Shown: positions 49,701 through 56,990 of the stretch, piece by piece | Layout: each line of letters starts with the position of its first letter | How positions within the stretch are numbered: position 1 is the stretch's first letter | Assembly: GCF_026151205.1 (NCBI RefSeq) | Contig: NC_087084.1 | Span: 10,445,453-10,505,452 of the forward strand | Direction: 5' to 3' | DNA length: 60,000 nucleotides | From: Bolinopsis microptera | Lineage: Eukaryota > Ctenophora > Tentaculata > Lobata > Bolinopsidae | Translations under genes and position numbers: made by a program | The notes under the pieces: model-generated | Told to the model about the DNA's origin: nothing | Seen by the model: only the letters and a program-made list of their open reading frames with translations | The model's database searches: none

Positions 49701-51798
49701 GCTTAGATACAAGTTAAATAACATATTTTATTTAAGGGATAATTGGCACATGATCCTTTTACGGGCTATAGGTACATACTTTATCATCGAATAATACCAC
49801 GAAAATTCCATGCGTTCGAAACAAAGAATTATTAGACTTGCATTTAATTAACAGCAGCAGTAAATTCAGGCAGACATTTAAATAATTTCTTGACAATTAA
49901 CACCATTATACTTAAAATAGATATCATGCTAAAATAGAGATATTTCAAGTCTAAAACAATCAGTAAAATTAGTAAGAAGATAACCTGAAGATTGTTCTGG
50001 GCTGCTACCACGCCGTTATACTGCCCAATTACATACTTTAACTTCTTACGTAGCTTTAGTCTGCTTACTGCCTGTAAGGTTGACAAATTAGGGTACAAAA
50101 ATAAGCAACTTTGAGGTTTTAAAGTATAGTATAGTAGTATAGTATTATTTTTGATATGAGTCACTCTGAGTTTGTGGGTCTCATTGAAATGAGAGTACGA
50201 GATTGTGAATATGGGCTCGTCCACCCACCCCTCTCAGAGTGGTGCAACCTGCGTCAGAGGGCACCTAATACCGGGGTAAAATAGCACCTTTAATGGTAAG
50301 ATTTTACTTAGATTACTGTAGCAGACACCACTTAACATGTACACACAGCAAGTCCACATTGACCATGTTACAAACCCGGCCATTGAATCATTAAGATATA
50401 TTTAAATGGAATATGGAATATGGACACGGTTATTTGAGTAGCCTAATCCAGTGACACGGATCACACAAACCGTTCATATGATAACGTTCTAATTAAGTGT
50501 TACAAATTATAAGTAATAACACAGATATGACGTCATCACACCACCACGTGAAATCATCACAACACCACGTGACGTCATCACAACACTACGTGAAATCATC
50601 ACAACACCACGTGACGTCATCACAACACTACGTGAAATCATCACAACACCACGTGACGTCATCACAACACTACGTGAAATCATCACAACACCACGTGACG
50701 TCATCACAACACCACGTGACGTCATCACAACACCACGTGACGTCATCACAACACTATGTGAAATCATCACAACACCACGTGACGTCATCACAACACCACG
50801 TGACATCATCACAATACCACGTGACGTCATCAGGAAGTCTTACCTGTTTTCTAAACAAGTCAGGTAGTTGGTTGCCAGGAGTCAGGATGACAAGTTTGTC
50901 AATCTCCATCATCTCATCCTCTGTTACTTGCATCACTGAGTCTGGAGTGTCAATGTCCTGGGCGAGCTACGGAATGCAGGTACAGAACGGTGTTTTGAAA
51001 ATCGGTTAACAAATATTCTTAATTGTCAGTTGGAAGATAAGACCTTATCTCTAATAAAATTACAGCTATTTTAACCAAAAAGATCAGTTATAGATCAGTT
51101 ATTAACACACTTTAACAATACTGAGCAGCTTTTATAACGATATTAACTTGATAGTAAACTAAAAAGGAAGAACAACCACATAAGTGACATTATACATTAT
51201 ATACCTTTATATGTATATCAAGGAGGAAAACTATACATCGCTAACAAGAGTGAATAATGATGCAAAGTGTAATGAGACTAGCTGATGTCCCATTTTTATA
51301 TTAATTCACTAATTACACACCACTGAAACAAGTAACATAATTCCAATTAATTAGCTAATTAACTAATTACCATTGAGGAATTAGTGACAACATCAGTTAT
51401 CTTTTGTCTGAACTTGCCGAATAGTCCTCCTCCACCGTCAGAGTTATTACTGTTGTTAACCATAGAGGTATTGGGAGTGGAGCTATCTTCTATGCTAAAC
51501 GAGGCCTGTGAAAAGTGGTGAATAGTTTATTAGTATTAATATTAGTACTATCAGTATTAATCTACAGTCTATTAGTATTTAATTATATGAATTAGGTGAT
51601 TTTAGATTTTTCTCATACAACAATCAGTTAGACATTAGTTTCGTAAGGTAAATGCGCTGAAAATACTGCTGGATAAGCCTGAGCAACAAGGAAAGAGCAG
51701 AACGTGGTCACAGAAAGAATAAGAAAATTACACTTTTCCCCACTTACATCATTGCTGGCAATGGACTCGTTGAGCCGCGCTTTTAGGCCTTTAAACAT
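19426..51798 (-). CDS. GOLGA4: Golgin-245 / GOLGA4-like GRIP-domain tether, 42 exons, 2219 residues
   Basis: Exons, 5' to 3': 51798-51748, 51505-51371, 50966-50844, 50071-49985, 49684-49504, 49202-49060, 44601-44554, 43987-43925, 43757-43638, 42594-42424, 42175-42013, 41835-41714, 41455-41345, 41061-40927, 39378-39259, 39158-38980, 38050-37919, 37639-37552, 33267-33144, 32892-32627, 32445-32318, 30158-30034, 29277-29153, 28989-28849, 28614-28510, 28407-28255, 28107-28020, 27869-27784, 27611-27519, 27379-27241, 27110-27004, 26671-26405, 26076-25936, 25771-25598, 25337-24393, 24214-23972, 23795-23670, 21139-21020, 20755-20654, 20515-20390, 20201-19983, 19770-19426. Every junction is AG/GT with matching phase and the sum is exactly 2220 codons (human GOLGA4 about 2230). 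The start MFKGLKARL resembles golgin-97/245 N-termini, followed by a second GLFGKFRQKI, then acidic linker, continuous coiled coil and a C-terminal GRIP domain (EYDYLKDVMYKYL...LLKVILAVLKF). GRIP domains bind Arl1-GTP at the trans-Golgi; the rod tethers vesicles. Several introns carry CRE/E-box minisatellites. Confidence 0.92.
19915..19982. repeat. 22-bp E-box/CRE minisatellite at a golgin splice donor
   Basis: Three copies of a 22-bp unit start exactly at the donor of exon 20201-19983. Each unit begins with the donor word GTGCGT, so the splice donor itself appears tandemly duplicated. Confidence 0.75.
21515..22543 (+). CDS. Class-A (rhodopsin-like) orphan GPCR nested in a golgin intron
   Basis: This is an intronless 342-residue receptor on the strand opposite to its host gene. 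Seven hydrophobic segments are evident. Landmarks are SLIGDTLILYA (TM1, Asp in place of the usual Asn), IAVCDLVFAV (TM2 Asp), ALCYGK with the ECL2 Cys in TYNCEYM (disulphide pair), TTTKLLLLKYP replacing DRY at the end of TM3, and SNFYIYTLTIKSFRDF replacing NPxxY in TM7. These signatures resemble a family expanded in anthozoans and other cnidarians, whose ligands are unknown. Missing DRY and NPxxY suggests atypical activation. ATG 21515 is the first in frame; AATAAA lies 18 bases after the stop. Confidence 0.88.
   Translation: MITSNNISIFGIHSHAERYSWAAYWLFVLLSSLIGDTLILYASSQNVFKFNKFIVTVIQHIAVCDLVFAVTAVFPAATSLIANSWVLGDALCYGKVYISNYIYTVGMAFVAVVTTTKLLLLKYPVRCAHWTKRLGHRICSLVYIIPLAIPAAVLIVDKNDIEFDYTTYNCEYMNQSDVWMKIALILAVITMFLPNIVILATTIPTLKYLATAWKTARRARASSPLQGTLTVALTATIYCISTLPMFVFYISKEDPPTLFQVRFKRIANFMGIINIMSNFYIYTLTIKSFRDFLSSRISLSYQLVCEPLQLQVQLISNSHLIQINTDKSRISTLHAMYASSIT
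22561..22566 (+). terminator. GPCR polyadenylation signal
   Basis: A canonical AATAAA lies shortly after the GPCR stop codon on the same strand. Confidence 0.55.
22570..23660. other. Golgin intron 3' to the nested GPCR
   Basis: AT-rich non-coding DNA. At about 23210-23275 a locally self-complementary stretch (CCGAAATTTTGGCGG and GAAATTTTCGG with ACCGCC) could fold. No ORF or mobile element end was recognised. Confidence 0.4.
24393..25337 (-). CDS. GOLGA4: Golgin large coiled-coil exon
   Basis: This 315-codon exon is by far the longest in the canonical transcript. It is continuous heptad-repeat coiled coil with no Pro or Gly-rich break, starting MKLVELKKKAEAKIIE and ending SHLEKQ at a GTTAGC donor. 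The neighbouring exons are 40-90 codons. The frame remains open into the intron, but that tail is not coding. Confidence 0.88.
25442..25531. mobile_element. Mariner-type MITE with near-perfect hairpin
   Basis: This 90-bp element begins CAGGGTGGGCCAAAAGTCAG and ends with the exact complement. Each arm is about 28 bases, with a 34-base loop. TA dinucleotides flank both ends (25440-25441 and 25532-25533), the Tc1/mariner target duplication. It lies in the golgin intron between exons 25771-25598 and 25337-24393 and would fold into a stem in the pre-mRNA. Confidence 0.93.
26676..26860. repeat. 20-bp CRE/E-box minisatellite reaching a splice acceptor
   Basis: About nine copies of a 20-bp unit (CACGTGGTGTGACGTCATTT with small variants) run right up to the acceptor of golgin exon 26671-26405. 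The acceptor AG is formed by a decayed last unit, CACGTGACACAG on the minus strand. Confidence 0.92.
27466..27524. repeat. Poly-G tract between duplicated splice donors
   Basis: A run of 23 G (27478-27500) is bracketed by direct copies of TATGTACCTGGTG at 27466 and 27512. On the minus strand each copy is CACCAG/GTACATA, i.e. the golgin exon 27611-27519 donor and a second potential donor 46 bases further on. Reading through gives a polyproline frame. Confidence 0.75.
29070..29145. repeat. TTAGTTAT/TTAG tandem repeat
   Basis: An 8-bp repeat, TTATTTAG, degrades to TTAG units just downstream of the donor of golgin exon 29277-29153. Confidence 0.85.
29281..30033. other. Golgin intron, unassigned
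   Basis: About 750 bases of mixed composition. No coding exon, terminal repeat or known element was recognised. Confidence 0.4.
31010..31210 (+). pseudogene. Decayed reverse-transcriptase element tail
   Basis: Translation shows VEQGTFTSLVFS followed by ECKTFLRNLFTRIAEKGKTY, a C-terminal signature common in cnidarian retroelement ORFs. A frameshift lies just before it and a stop follows shortly after. It lies antisense within a golgin intron. The family is uncertain. Confidence 0.5.
31245..31530 (+). pseudogene. Helitron helicase fragment
   Basis: The reading IPLHYTWNNGSKKWSPRK, then MYYVSPKQRECFYLRILLLH, then VRGAKSYEDLKKYNG and ATFCDSCKARGLL matches the conserved segment preceding the helicase core of Helitron Rep-helicase proteins. 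Only this segment remains, without Rep HUH or Walker motifs, so it is a dead fragment in a golgin intron. Confidence 0.72.
33336..33596. repeat. TGTCCG-family minisatellite, left arm
   Basis: CTATATATAG with a G run is followed by GTCCGTCTATGTCCGCC words and then about seven units of a 20-bp repeat GGACATTGGCGGACTCGGAC. The outer part is an inverted copy of the right end of the block at 37,473. Confidence 0.85.
33590..34625. repeat. GGA-rich polypurine minisatellite, block 1
   Basis: About 1 kb built from GAGGA, GGACTGA, GGACCCA and GGATGGCTGA words. In the golgin pre-mRNA it reads as a long polypyrimidine (UCC) tract. All frames across it are repeat artefacts. Confidence 0.9.
34626..35786. 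other. Unique segment inside the GGA block with tRNA-like piece and poly-G
   Basis: It contains CGCG-rich sequence (34790-34920), a tRNA-like pol III fragment (35434-35507) and a run of over 20 G at about 35677-35700. Similar words (CTCATCGCAC) occur near both ends, at about 34660 and 35755, so the whole may be an inserted mobile element, but no clear ends or ORF are seen. Confidence 0.4.
35434..35507 (-). repeat. tRNA-like pol III promoter fragment
   Basis: On the minus strand TGGTTGAGGGT resembles an A box, and 24 bases after it GGTTCGAGTC is a good B box within a GACTCGGGTTCGAGTCTCG arm. The anticodon stem does not pair well, so I read it as a SINE head or tRNA pseudogene rather than a working tRNA. 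Confidence 0.5.
35787..37135. repeat. GGA-rich minisatellite, block 2, with 682-bp direct duplication
   Basis: The sequence from 35787 to about 36338 repeats almost base for base from 36469 to about 37020 (offset 682). The end of block 1 (34490-34620) also recurs at about 36345-36475. This indicates recent unequal exchange inside the array. Confidence 0.88.
37150..37473. repeat. TGTCCG-family minisatellite, right arm
   Basis: GTCCGTTTTT words (37157-37250) are followed by tandem ATGTCCGCCT units (37310-37410). The segment ends GGACGTGACACC, a C run and CTATATAG, the inverted complement of the left end at 33336. Confidence 0.85.
37840..37912. repeat. AACAGATAA microsatellite
   Basis: Irregular repeats of AACAGATAAA lie next to the donor of golgin exon 38050-37919. 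Confidence 0.75.
38055..38975. other. Golgin intron, AT-rich
   Basis: It holds a short TA dinucleotide run (38131-38152). No exon or mobile element was recognised. Confidence 0.4.
39431..40825 (+). mobile_element. Decayed LINE ORF1 remnant between direct repeats
   Basis: A coiled-coil-like start (MDFSVENLNRLEKELSLA, 39595) is followed, after several stops, by KPRPVKLTLACAETVQIVLA and, after a frameshift, YMITPDRKKEERSAHQKLVV (about 40270-40330). The latter pair is typical of ORF1 proteins of CR1/L2-like LINEs. Diverged direct repeats containing GGGCGT-T-TTATAAGTAG-CGCTGATCAT flank it at 39431-39487 and 40769-40825. It lies antisense in a golgin intron and is non-functional. Confidence 0.6.
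41955..42004. repeat. AAGTGA hexamer microsatellite
   Basis: About eight copies of a 6-bp GTGAAA/AAGTGA unit lie next to the donor of golgin exon 42175-42013. Confidence 0.85.
43072..43584. repeat. Exact 196-bp direct duplication in a golgin intron
   Basis: Bases 43072-43267 and 43389-43584 appear identical (offset 317, 121-bp spacer). Beyond the second copy, AATAAGGTTGTACTC occurs twice (about 43594 and 43622), the second overlapping the donor of exon 43757-43638. No coding content or terminal repeats were identified. Confidence 0.9.
43770..43812. repeat. AGAGATA microsatellite
   Basis: A short tandem AGATAAG repeat lies close to the acceptor of golgin exon 43757-43638. Confidence 0.8.
45166..46518 (-). 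CDS. Candidate alternative first exon of the golgin: basic Ser/Pro-rich head
   Basis: A 451-codon open exon (start MMANSQPILPSS) ends at a GAG/GTGAGT donor in phase 0, which joins the next golgin exon (44601) in frame. The protein is low-complexity, rich in Ser, Thr, Pro and Lys/Arg, with two copies of a KKF-x-PL-x-x-STPSKP motif, and looks disordered and basic, as in microtubule- or RNA-binding heads. The canonical golgin exon ending at 49060 also ends in phase 0 and matches GOLGA4 straight across to 44601, so this exon is not part of the canonical rod. It could be an alternative promoter product (predicted about 2430 residues), a cassette exon using the in-frame AG just upstream (about 46548), or a separate gene. 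Function is unknown. Confidence 0.6.
46600..48680. other. Golgin intron upstream of the alternative head exon
   Basis: AT-rich DNA that would include the promoter of the alternative first exon if one exists. The 78-codon plus-strand frame at 48240-48476 is Lys/Asn/Thr-rich, has no recognisable domain and is probably chance. No other feature is seen. Confidence 0.35.
48690..48745. repeat. CRE minisatellite patch
   Basis: Short copies of GTGACGTCATCACGGGGTT and a related TGACGTCATC lie inside a golgin intron. Confidence 0.65.
48985..49059. repeat. E-box/CRE minisatellite abutting a golgin donor
   Basis: Three units of about 23 bp carrying CACGTGACGTCA run directly up to the GT of the donor for exon 49202-49060. 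Confidence 0.85.
49205..49305. repeat. 16-bp minisatellite
   Basis: About six copies of AAACATGGAGTAGGAT, alternating with a GGGG variant, begin at the acceptor side of golgin exon 49202-49060. Confidence 0.9.
49436..49503. repeat. E-box/CRE minisatellite at a golgin donor
   Basis: Three units carrying CACGTGACGTCA or a CACGTGA variant start ten bases past the donor of exon 49684-49504. Confidence 0.8.
50524..50832. repeat. 21-bp E-box/CRE minisatellite with 42-bp higher-order period
   Basis: About 14 units of 21 bp lie next to the donor of golgin exon 50966-50844. Units with a CACGTGACGTCA core alternate with units in which it is TACGTGAAATCA, giving a dimeric 42-bp period over the left half and a more homogeneous right half. 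Long frames over it on both strands are translation artefacts. Confidence 0.93.
51748..51798 (-). CDS. GOLGA4: Golgin exon 1 (N-terminal anchor)
   Basis: It encodes 17 residues, MFKGLKARLNESIASND, and ends at a strong GTAAGT donor in phase 0. The MF-K-L-K pattern is the conserved amphipathic start of golgin-97 and golgin-245, which in the family captures vesicles. This fixes the gene's 5' end about 0.77 kb downstream of the METTL7-like stop codon. Confidence 0.82.
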
Positions 51799-52565
51799 GT
51801 TGAGAGATAGTTGAGGGAGAGTAACAGTGTCTTAGGGTGAGGATGACATGGCAGCTACTGTAGGAGTTATTAGTAAATTACAGTAAAAATCCCATTTACC
51901 GCACCCCGATTTAGTATTCACCACAAACCCTGATTTACCGCAGACCCGATTTAGCACGGCCATTTCCTTTCCCCAACCTCTGAATCAGAGTTTTATAGTT
52001 AGTGGGGTTTTAATGTTATTAATTCATTAGTCAGGTAAATGAGCAGAACCATGGAGTCAGATTACATCACTCAGTTAACAGTTTAAAATAGCAAAATATT
52101 CAGTGTTTTCAGAAAATATCAAATAAATTTTCGATCACGCACTAATTACATACTTTAAAATAATTTATATTGTTAACTTTAAATTTGTTTGATATTTAAA
52201 TACCGATCAGTTGACCTATAATGCCTCGAGCAAGTAACCTTTTAACTTCTTAAAATAGGTCGATATAAAATGTAGATTCTTACAAAAAGTTATAAGATTG
52301 ATTCAAACAAAAGCCATTCCTATAGCTATAGGTCTGCTTATAAATCTATCACTAAGTCATCTAATAGATAACATTATTAAAATAATAAACTAAAAAACAA
52401 TAAGAAACAGGGTTGAATCATAAAATTAAATAAATCTATCAACTTCGTTAGCAGAAATCATAAAAATAATTTAAAGTAAATAATACAATTTGAACCTAAA
52501 ATTGTCAATTTGAGGAAACATATATTTCATTATAAATTAAATATATCTAACAACTGAACTACTTC
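51799..52565. other. Spacer between METTL7-like gene and golgin start
   Basis: This AT-rich 770-bp spacer must contain the METTL7-like 3' UTR and the golgin promoter. No clear TATA or poly(A) assignment is possible. Confidence 0.4.
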
Positions 52566-54451
52566 TCACTTGACAGCATACCCGTAAACATGGGGTGCTA
52601 AGCTTCTCATAGGACCAGGCATTCTCACTCCATTAAAATTCAACTCCAGATAAGATAAGTTCACTTTACTAAATCCGGCTGTTTCTATCTGCGTTCTAAG
52701 GTCTCCGATGTGACAGTTCCAATAGGACATCTGGAAAATTGTATTGTAATTGTTTTGATTAAATATCAATAATGATTCAGTTAAAATGGAAGCTGGTTAA
52801 AATGTTTATATGATAACGAATAATATGGAGTCTCCAAACTTTTATCAAAGCTGAAACACATCCACTACTGAAGCAGTGACAAGTTGAGAAAGGTTACTAT
52901 ACTGTTGCCTACTTATGAGAAATAAGTTAGTATAAAGTACCTGTAAAATAAAGTTCATCTGAGAAAACCAAAATGCACTGTACCGCCTCTCAGTAATCAC
53001 ATGTTCAATAAAGTACATCTGAAGAAGGAAAGTTCAATTAATGTGGTCACAAATTTTTTATCAGGTGATTCACGAATGACACTGCCTTCAAAGCATCATG
53101 ACACATCACATGGTGACAAGACATTGTTAAATAGTAAAACAACATTGAACCTACTTTGCCATTAGGTTTGAGTACACGAAGAAATTCCAATAAAGCTAGA
53201 TTAGGGTTGGGAGAGGAGCAGAGACTGTGAATACACACCACAGCTGAGACAGTGTTATCTGGAACAGTCATCAGTCGCTCTGGTATTGTTTTTAGGAATC
53301 TGGGGGTAGGTGATGTCACATGATGTTGTGGTGTTGTGGTGACATGTTTGGCATCCTGATTTATGAATTAATAATTGATGACACAACATCATGTAGCTCA
53401 CCTATCAAGTGTTATCCGAGGTTCTTCATTATTGAAGTTCTGTTCCAGGTGCTCCTTAGCTCCCCGCCAGTAATCTATAGCTATGTAAATACAGCCGTCA
53501 GGATAGTACGATATATTTGTACCTGAAAAGAAAGTGATTTAATAACCTCATAGAATAAAGTTAAATAAGCTTAAACAAGAAGCTAGATTAATTCCAAATT
53601 GTGATAGATGATATAGTGGCATGCATCAGAGGAGATGACAGAATTGAACAAAAGTCACAGCCATGACTTGGAGGGTAAAACTTTGTACAAGCAGATCAAG
53701 GGAGGATGCAAAAATATATCTCAACAAGAGATCCAACAGTGTGTAGTATTGTAATAAACAAACCTCCCCCGGCGTTGAGTTCCAGAAGTACCAGTTTACC
53801 CTGCTCGTTCAATGGTAGATCATGTGACCCTTCTTTCAGCTCCTTCAATAAGCCCCCCTTTATCTTCAACAAGTCGGGAATTGTGGTGGATCTATGAAAA
53901 TACCTGTAAAATATCACATCATTAGTGAAAAGTAAATGCGAGGAGAGTAATACTGACCAAGAGAGCTAGAGAAAATGCATAATTTAGAAAATTAAGGTTT
54001 CCAACCTGCTTTGTATCTCTACATTTTTGAAGAAGGAAGTCCTACGGAGGAGGAAAGGTATAAGCCTCAGACCAACAACCGTAGCTGAAATTGACTGTTA
54101 TGTAAATTCGGTTCTTCAAAGTTCAGTTTTTTTTCCTTTATTTTTACCAATCAAAATTATTGTAAGTAAAAAACACAGCTCCATTATTATCCATATATGG
54201 TCTAGAGATTATCGAGTCAGATTATCAAGTCGTCATCGTTTCAAGGAATGAGATACATTAATTAATCAGATGACTCACATCAACTTACTGGCACCATAGA
54301 ACAAGGTACGTACAAAACGGTTTTTAGGGAGCCAGCTATTGATCCAGCTTCCAACCTCCTTTAAGTTCTCCACCACATCACTCAAACTATAGTCTTCTGA
54401 CAGTGAAATAGCACTCACTGTCGTTATACATGTGACCAGTGTGGCAGTCAT
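52566..54451 (-). CDS. METTL7/TMT1-like SAM-dependent methyltransferase, six exons
   Basis: Exons run 54451-54279, 53903-53764, 53522-53402, 53299-53155, 53018-52941 and 52730-52566. All are GT-AG with consistent phases, giving 273 residues (human METTL7A 244). Motif I reads LLELNAGGGTN, a variant of the usual LEVGCGTG. Then come a CIYIAID strand, VVCIHSLCSSPNP, LEFLRVLKPNGK, MYFIEHV and the C-terminus PHVYGYAVK, which matches PHIYGYAVK of METTL7A/B. Family members are ER or lipid-droplet membrane thiol methyltransferases. The N-terminus (MTATLVTCITTVSAI) is mildly hydrophobic and may anchor the protein. The exon 1 donor (GTGAGT) was chosen for strength and phase. The loss of the Cys-Gly in motif I is notable but SAM binding is plausible. 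Confidence 0.82.
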
Positions 54452-55084
54452 ACTACTGAATGGTTAAGTTATTGTGAGAGATGTAGAAACGAACTATAAT
54501 AGGACATTGAATATTGTTCATAAAAACACAAATAGTGATTTCCAGTAACATCCAAAGGTATACTCAAAGGGATCCTAGAAAGACTAAAAATGTTTCGGGA
54601 GTGAATCATTATATTGCAATATAAATGATTGTGAAGATCAAACTTAACAAGTAGCTAAACAATTGAAACATCCCAGAAAAAGAAAACAGACTACATGAAA
54701 TATAAAATAGCCGAATGTCAGTTTTATGTTCATTTTAAACTCGTTATTTTAGCGAGAATAAAATTCCTAACTCCGCAATAAGCTCTAATTAGTTAAGGAA
54801 TAGTAGTAAAATTGTGTTCTGCCAATGTAATTGCATCACTTGATTCAACTAAATGTTTATATTGTTAGAATGATACTGATGTCCAGCAGACTTTTGTAAA
54901 TTAAAACCCCATTCAGGATATTTTGCTCGATACACAAAAAAAACACAAAAGACAACTAATTTATATATTTTTGGACCAATCTTTGACTAATCATTTAATA
55001 GAAATGCTAAAACAATATTGATAATTTTTAAAATATTGCTTTTAGAAATTTAAAATAGACTGTTAACAAACAATTTAGTTCTAG
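54452..55084. other. AT-rich region upstream of the METTL7-like gene
   Basis: It probably contains the promoter. No further feature is recognised. Confidence 0.4.
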
Positions 55085-56990
55085 CAGCACGTCAAGTCGT
55101 GCTTTTGCTGACGACCTAACTCTGATGTCTCCCAGGCTGGAAAAGATGAAGAAGCTAATAGATGTGATGGAAAGATTTCTTACTTGGTCAAGGAAAATGA
55201 AAGCCAAGCCGAGTAAATGCGTATCCCTGGGGATGAAGGTTATAGATGGAAGGTATGTGTCCTATGACCCTGAAATTTTCATAGATGGAGCTCAAATCCA
55301 GTTTATTGGAAATACACCGATGAAGTTTCTTGGCCATTGGATATATGTGGATCTGGGCCTCAAAGATACCAAGAAGCTGATAGAAGACAAACTGATTACA
55401 CTGTTTCAGGCAGTGGACGGATCAGGCCTTAATGGAGTGATGAAATGCTGGATTTACAACAACCTCCTAACCAGCAAGCTCTCCTGGGACCTGATGATCT
55501 ACAATCTCCCGGTTAGTTTTGTCAAAGATCTTGAAGCAATATGTACGAAGTATCTGAAGAAATGGCTAGGTGTAACAAAGACAATTACTGTCAGTGTGCT
55601 TTACAGAAATAAGGATTGCTTTGGATTGAATCTTAAAAGACTATTGGACTTATACAAGTTCCTTCAGGTGTCCAAAGGTTACTCTCTAAAGAACAGCAAG
55701 GATCCTAAAGTTAAGGAGGTCTACGAGCACAGGGCCAAGAAACAAGAAGGGAGCAGTCGGTGGGGTTACACTAATGAGCTGAGTGCTAGAGAAAGAGATC
55801 TCTACTTCAGAGAGTTAGTAGGGGTAACAGTGCAAGGCAGGATGGGCTTGGGATCCAAGAGGAGTGTAGCCAGTGAAAAGGAAAAACTGAAAGAACTGGT
55901 ATCCCACATCTCAGAGCAGGATATCCTGTTGACACTGGTAGACAAGGGAGTTCAAGGACAATTCTTAACATGGGAAAACACCATGCAGCTAGACCTAGGT
56001 TGGAACAACCTTATTTACAACTACAAGATGAGCCCTGCTCTTCTTAAGTTCCACCTCAATGCAACCCATGACGTTGCAAATACTCCAGCAAACATGAGCC
56101 TGTGGAACTATGCTGACACAGGACACTGTCCACTTTGCGGATGGAGACACTGCAACATTAAACACATTTTGGTAGCTTGCAACTTCTCGCTAAACAACAA
56201 ACGATACAATTGGAGGCATGACAACGTGCTGCGGGTCATTGCGAAATCCCTACTGGATCAAATCGAGAAGTTCAACAACAAAGATTTTAAACTTGAAGTT
56301 CAGGACTGGACAGGCTTCAAGTCATCTAGCAGCTGTTACCAAAAACCGAAGACGAAGATGAAAAGAGAGAGCCCTTTTGAGAAAGACCAAGATTGGCAGA
56401 TTATCTGGGACGAAGATGACCTCCCAGCACAGTTCCCCCAGCACATCTACGGAACTGCAGAACGTCCCGATATTGTAGTCTGGTCTGATAAAGGAAAGGT
56501 GGTCATATTAGTAGAGTTGACAGTTGGTGACGAGAGTAACTTTAGTGACCAAGTAGAACGTAAACAAGCACGTTACAACAGAGAGCTTATTCCTGGGCTG
56601 CATGGCAGTGGGTGGAAAGCTCAGCTCTTTACGGTAGAGGTTGGGTGTAGAGGCTTCTGGCATCATACCTTACCAGCCCTACTAAACTACTTTGGTGTTA
56701 CAAAGAGAGTAAAGAAAGCAGTGTTCCAAGAGGCGGCTTTGGTTGCTCTCAGATGTTCCTATGCAATCTGGTTAGCAAGAGAAAACAAGAAGTGGAGTCC
56801 CTGCTACAACATCGCACAAAGACCCACTATTCTACCATCAACTGAGTGAGCTGAGTGTTGGGCCCTTAAAACATTGTTTAAAGCCACACCTGGAATCTCA
56901 AGTACCAGGATCAGTGATGGAAGCTAAGCAGATACATAGATGGAGTTGCTATCGAAAGATATAGAACTCAGGTATCCAACATCGTACCTT
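55085..56990 (+). mobile_element. 5'-truncated LINE of the restriction-like-endonuclease (R2-like) type
   Basis: The element starts within the reverse-transcriptase palm, just before AFADDLTLMSP (the FADD catalytic box), and continues uninterrupted to a stop at 56849 plus a short 3' UTR. The 5' truncation is typical of target-primed reverse transcription. No clear target duplication was found, so the ends are approximate. Confidence 0.75.
55125..56849 (+). CDS. C-terminal RT-thumb, zinc finger and endonuclease ORF of the LINE
   Basis: This 574-codon open frame runs from the ATG just after the FADD box, but the frame is open back to about 55055. Residues 1-300 are RT palm end and thumb. At about 340-360 there is a CCHC finger, CPLCGWRHCNIKHILVAC, followed by RYNWRHDNVLRVIA. 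At about 450-490 there is a PD-(D/E)XK-type nuclease core, RPDIVVW then VILVELTVG. This order is that of RLE-bearing LINEs (R2/NeSL-like clades). Lacking the RT fingers and most of the palm, it cannot retrotranspose itself. The absence of stops suggests a recent insertion. Confidence 0.78.
   Translation: MSPRLEKMKKLIDVMERFLTWSRKMKAKPSKCVSLGMKVIDGRYVSYDPEIFIDGAQIQFIGNTPMKFLGHWIYVDLGLKDTKKLIEDKLITLFQAVDGSGLNGVMKCWIYNNLLTSKLSWDLMIYNLPVSFVKDLEAICTKYLKKWLGVTKTITVSVLYRNKDCFGLNLKRLLDLYKFLQVSKGYSLKNSKDPKVKEVYEHRAKKQEGSSRWGYTNELSARERDLYFRELVGVTVQGRMGLGSKRSVASEKEKLKELVSHISEQDILLTLVDKGVQGQFLTWENTMQLDLGWNNLIYNYKMSPALLKFHLNATHDVANTPANMSLWNYADTGHCPLCGWRHCNIKHILVACNFSLNNKRYNWRHDNVLRVIAKSLLDQIEKFNNKDFKLEVQDWTGFKSSSSCYQKPKTKMKRESPFEKDQDWQIIWDEDDLPAQFPQHIYGTAERPDIVVWSDKGKVVILVELTVGDESNFSDQVERKQARYNRELIPGLHGSGWKAQLFTVEVGCRGFWHHTLPALLNYFGVTKRVKKAVFQEAALVALRCSYAIWLARENKKWSPCYNIAQRPTILPSTE

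Noticed and set aside
50497-51009. 170-codon plus-strand frame rich in SSQHHVT repeats
   Set aside because: It is a direct translation of the 21-bp minisatellite antisense to the golgin.
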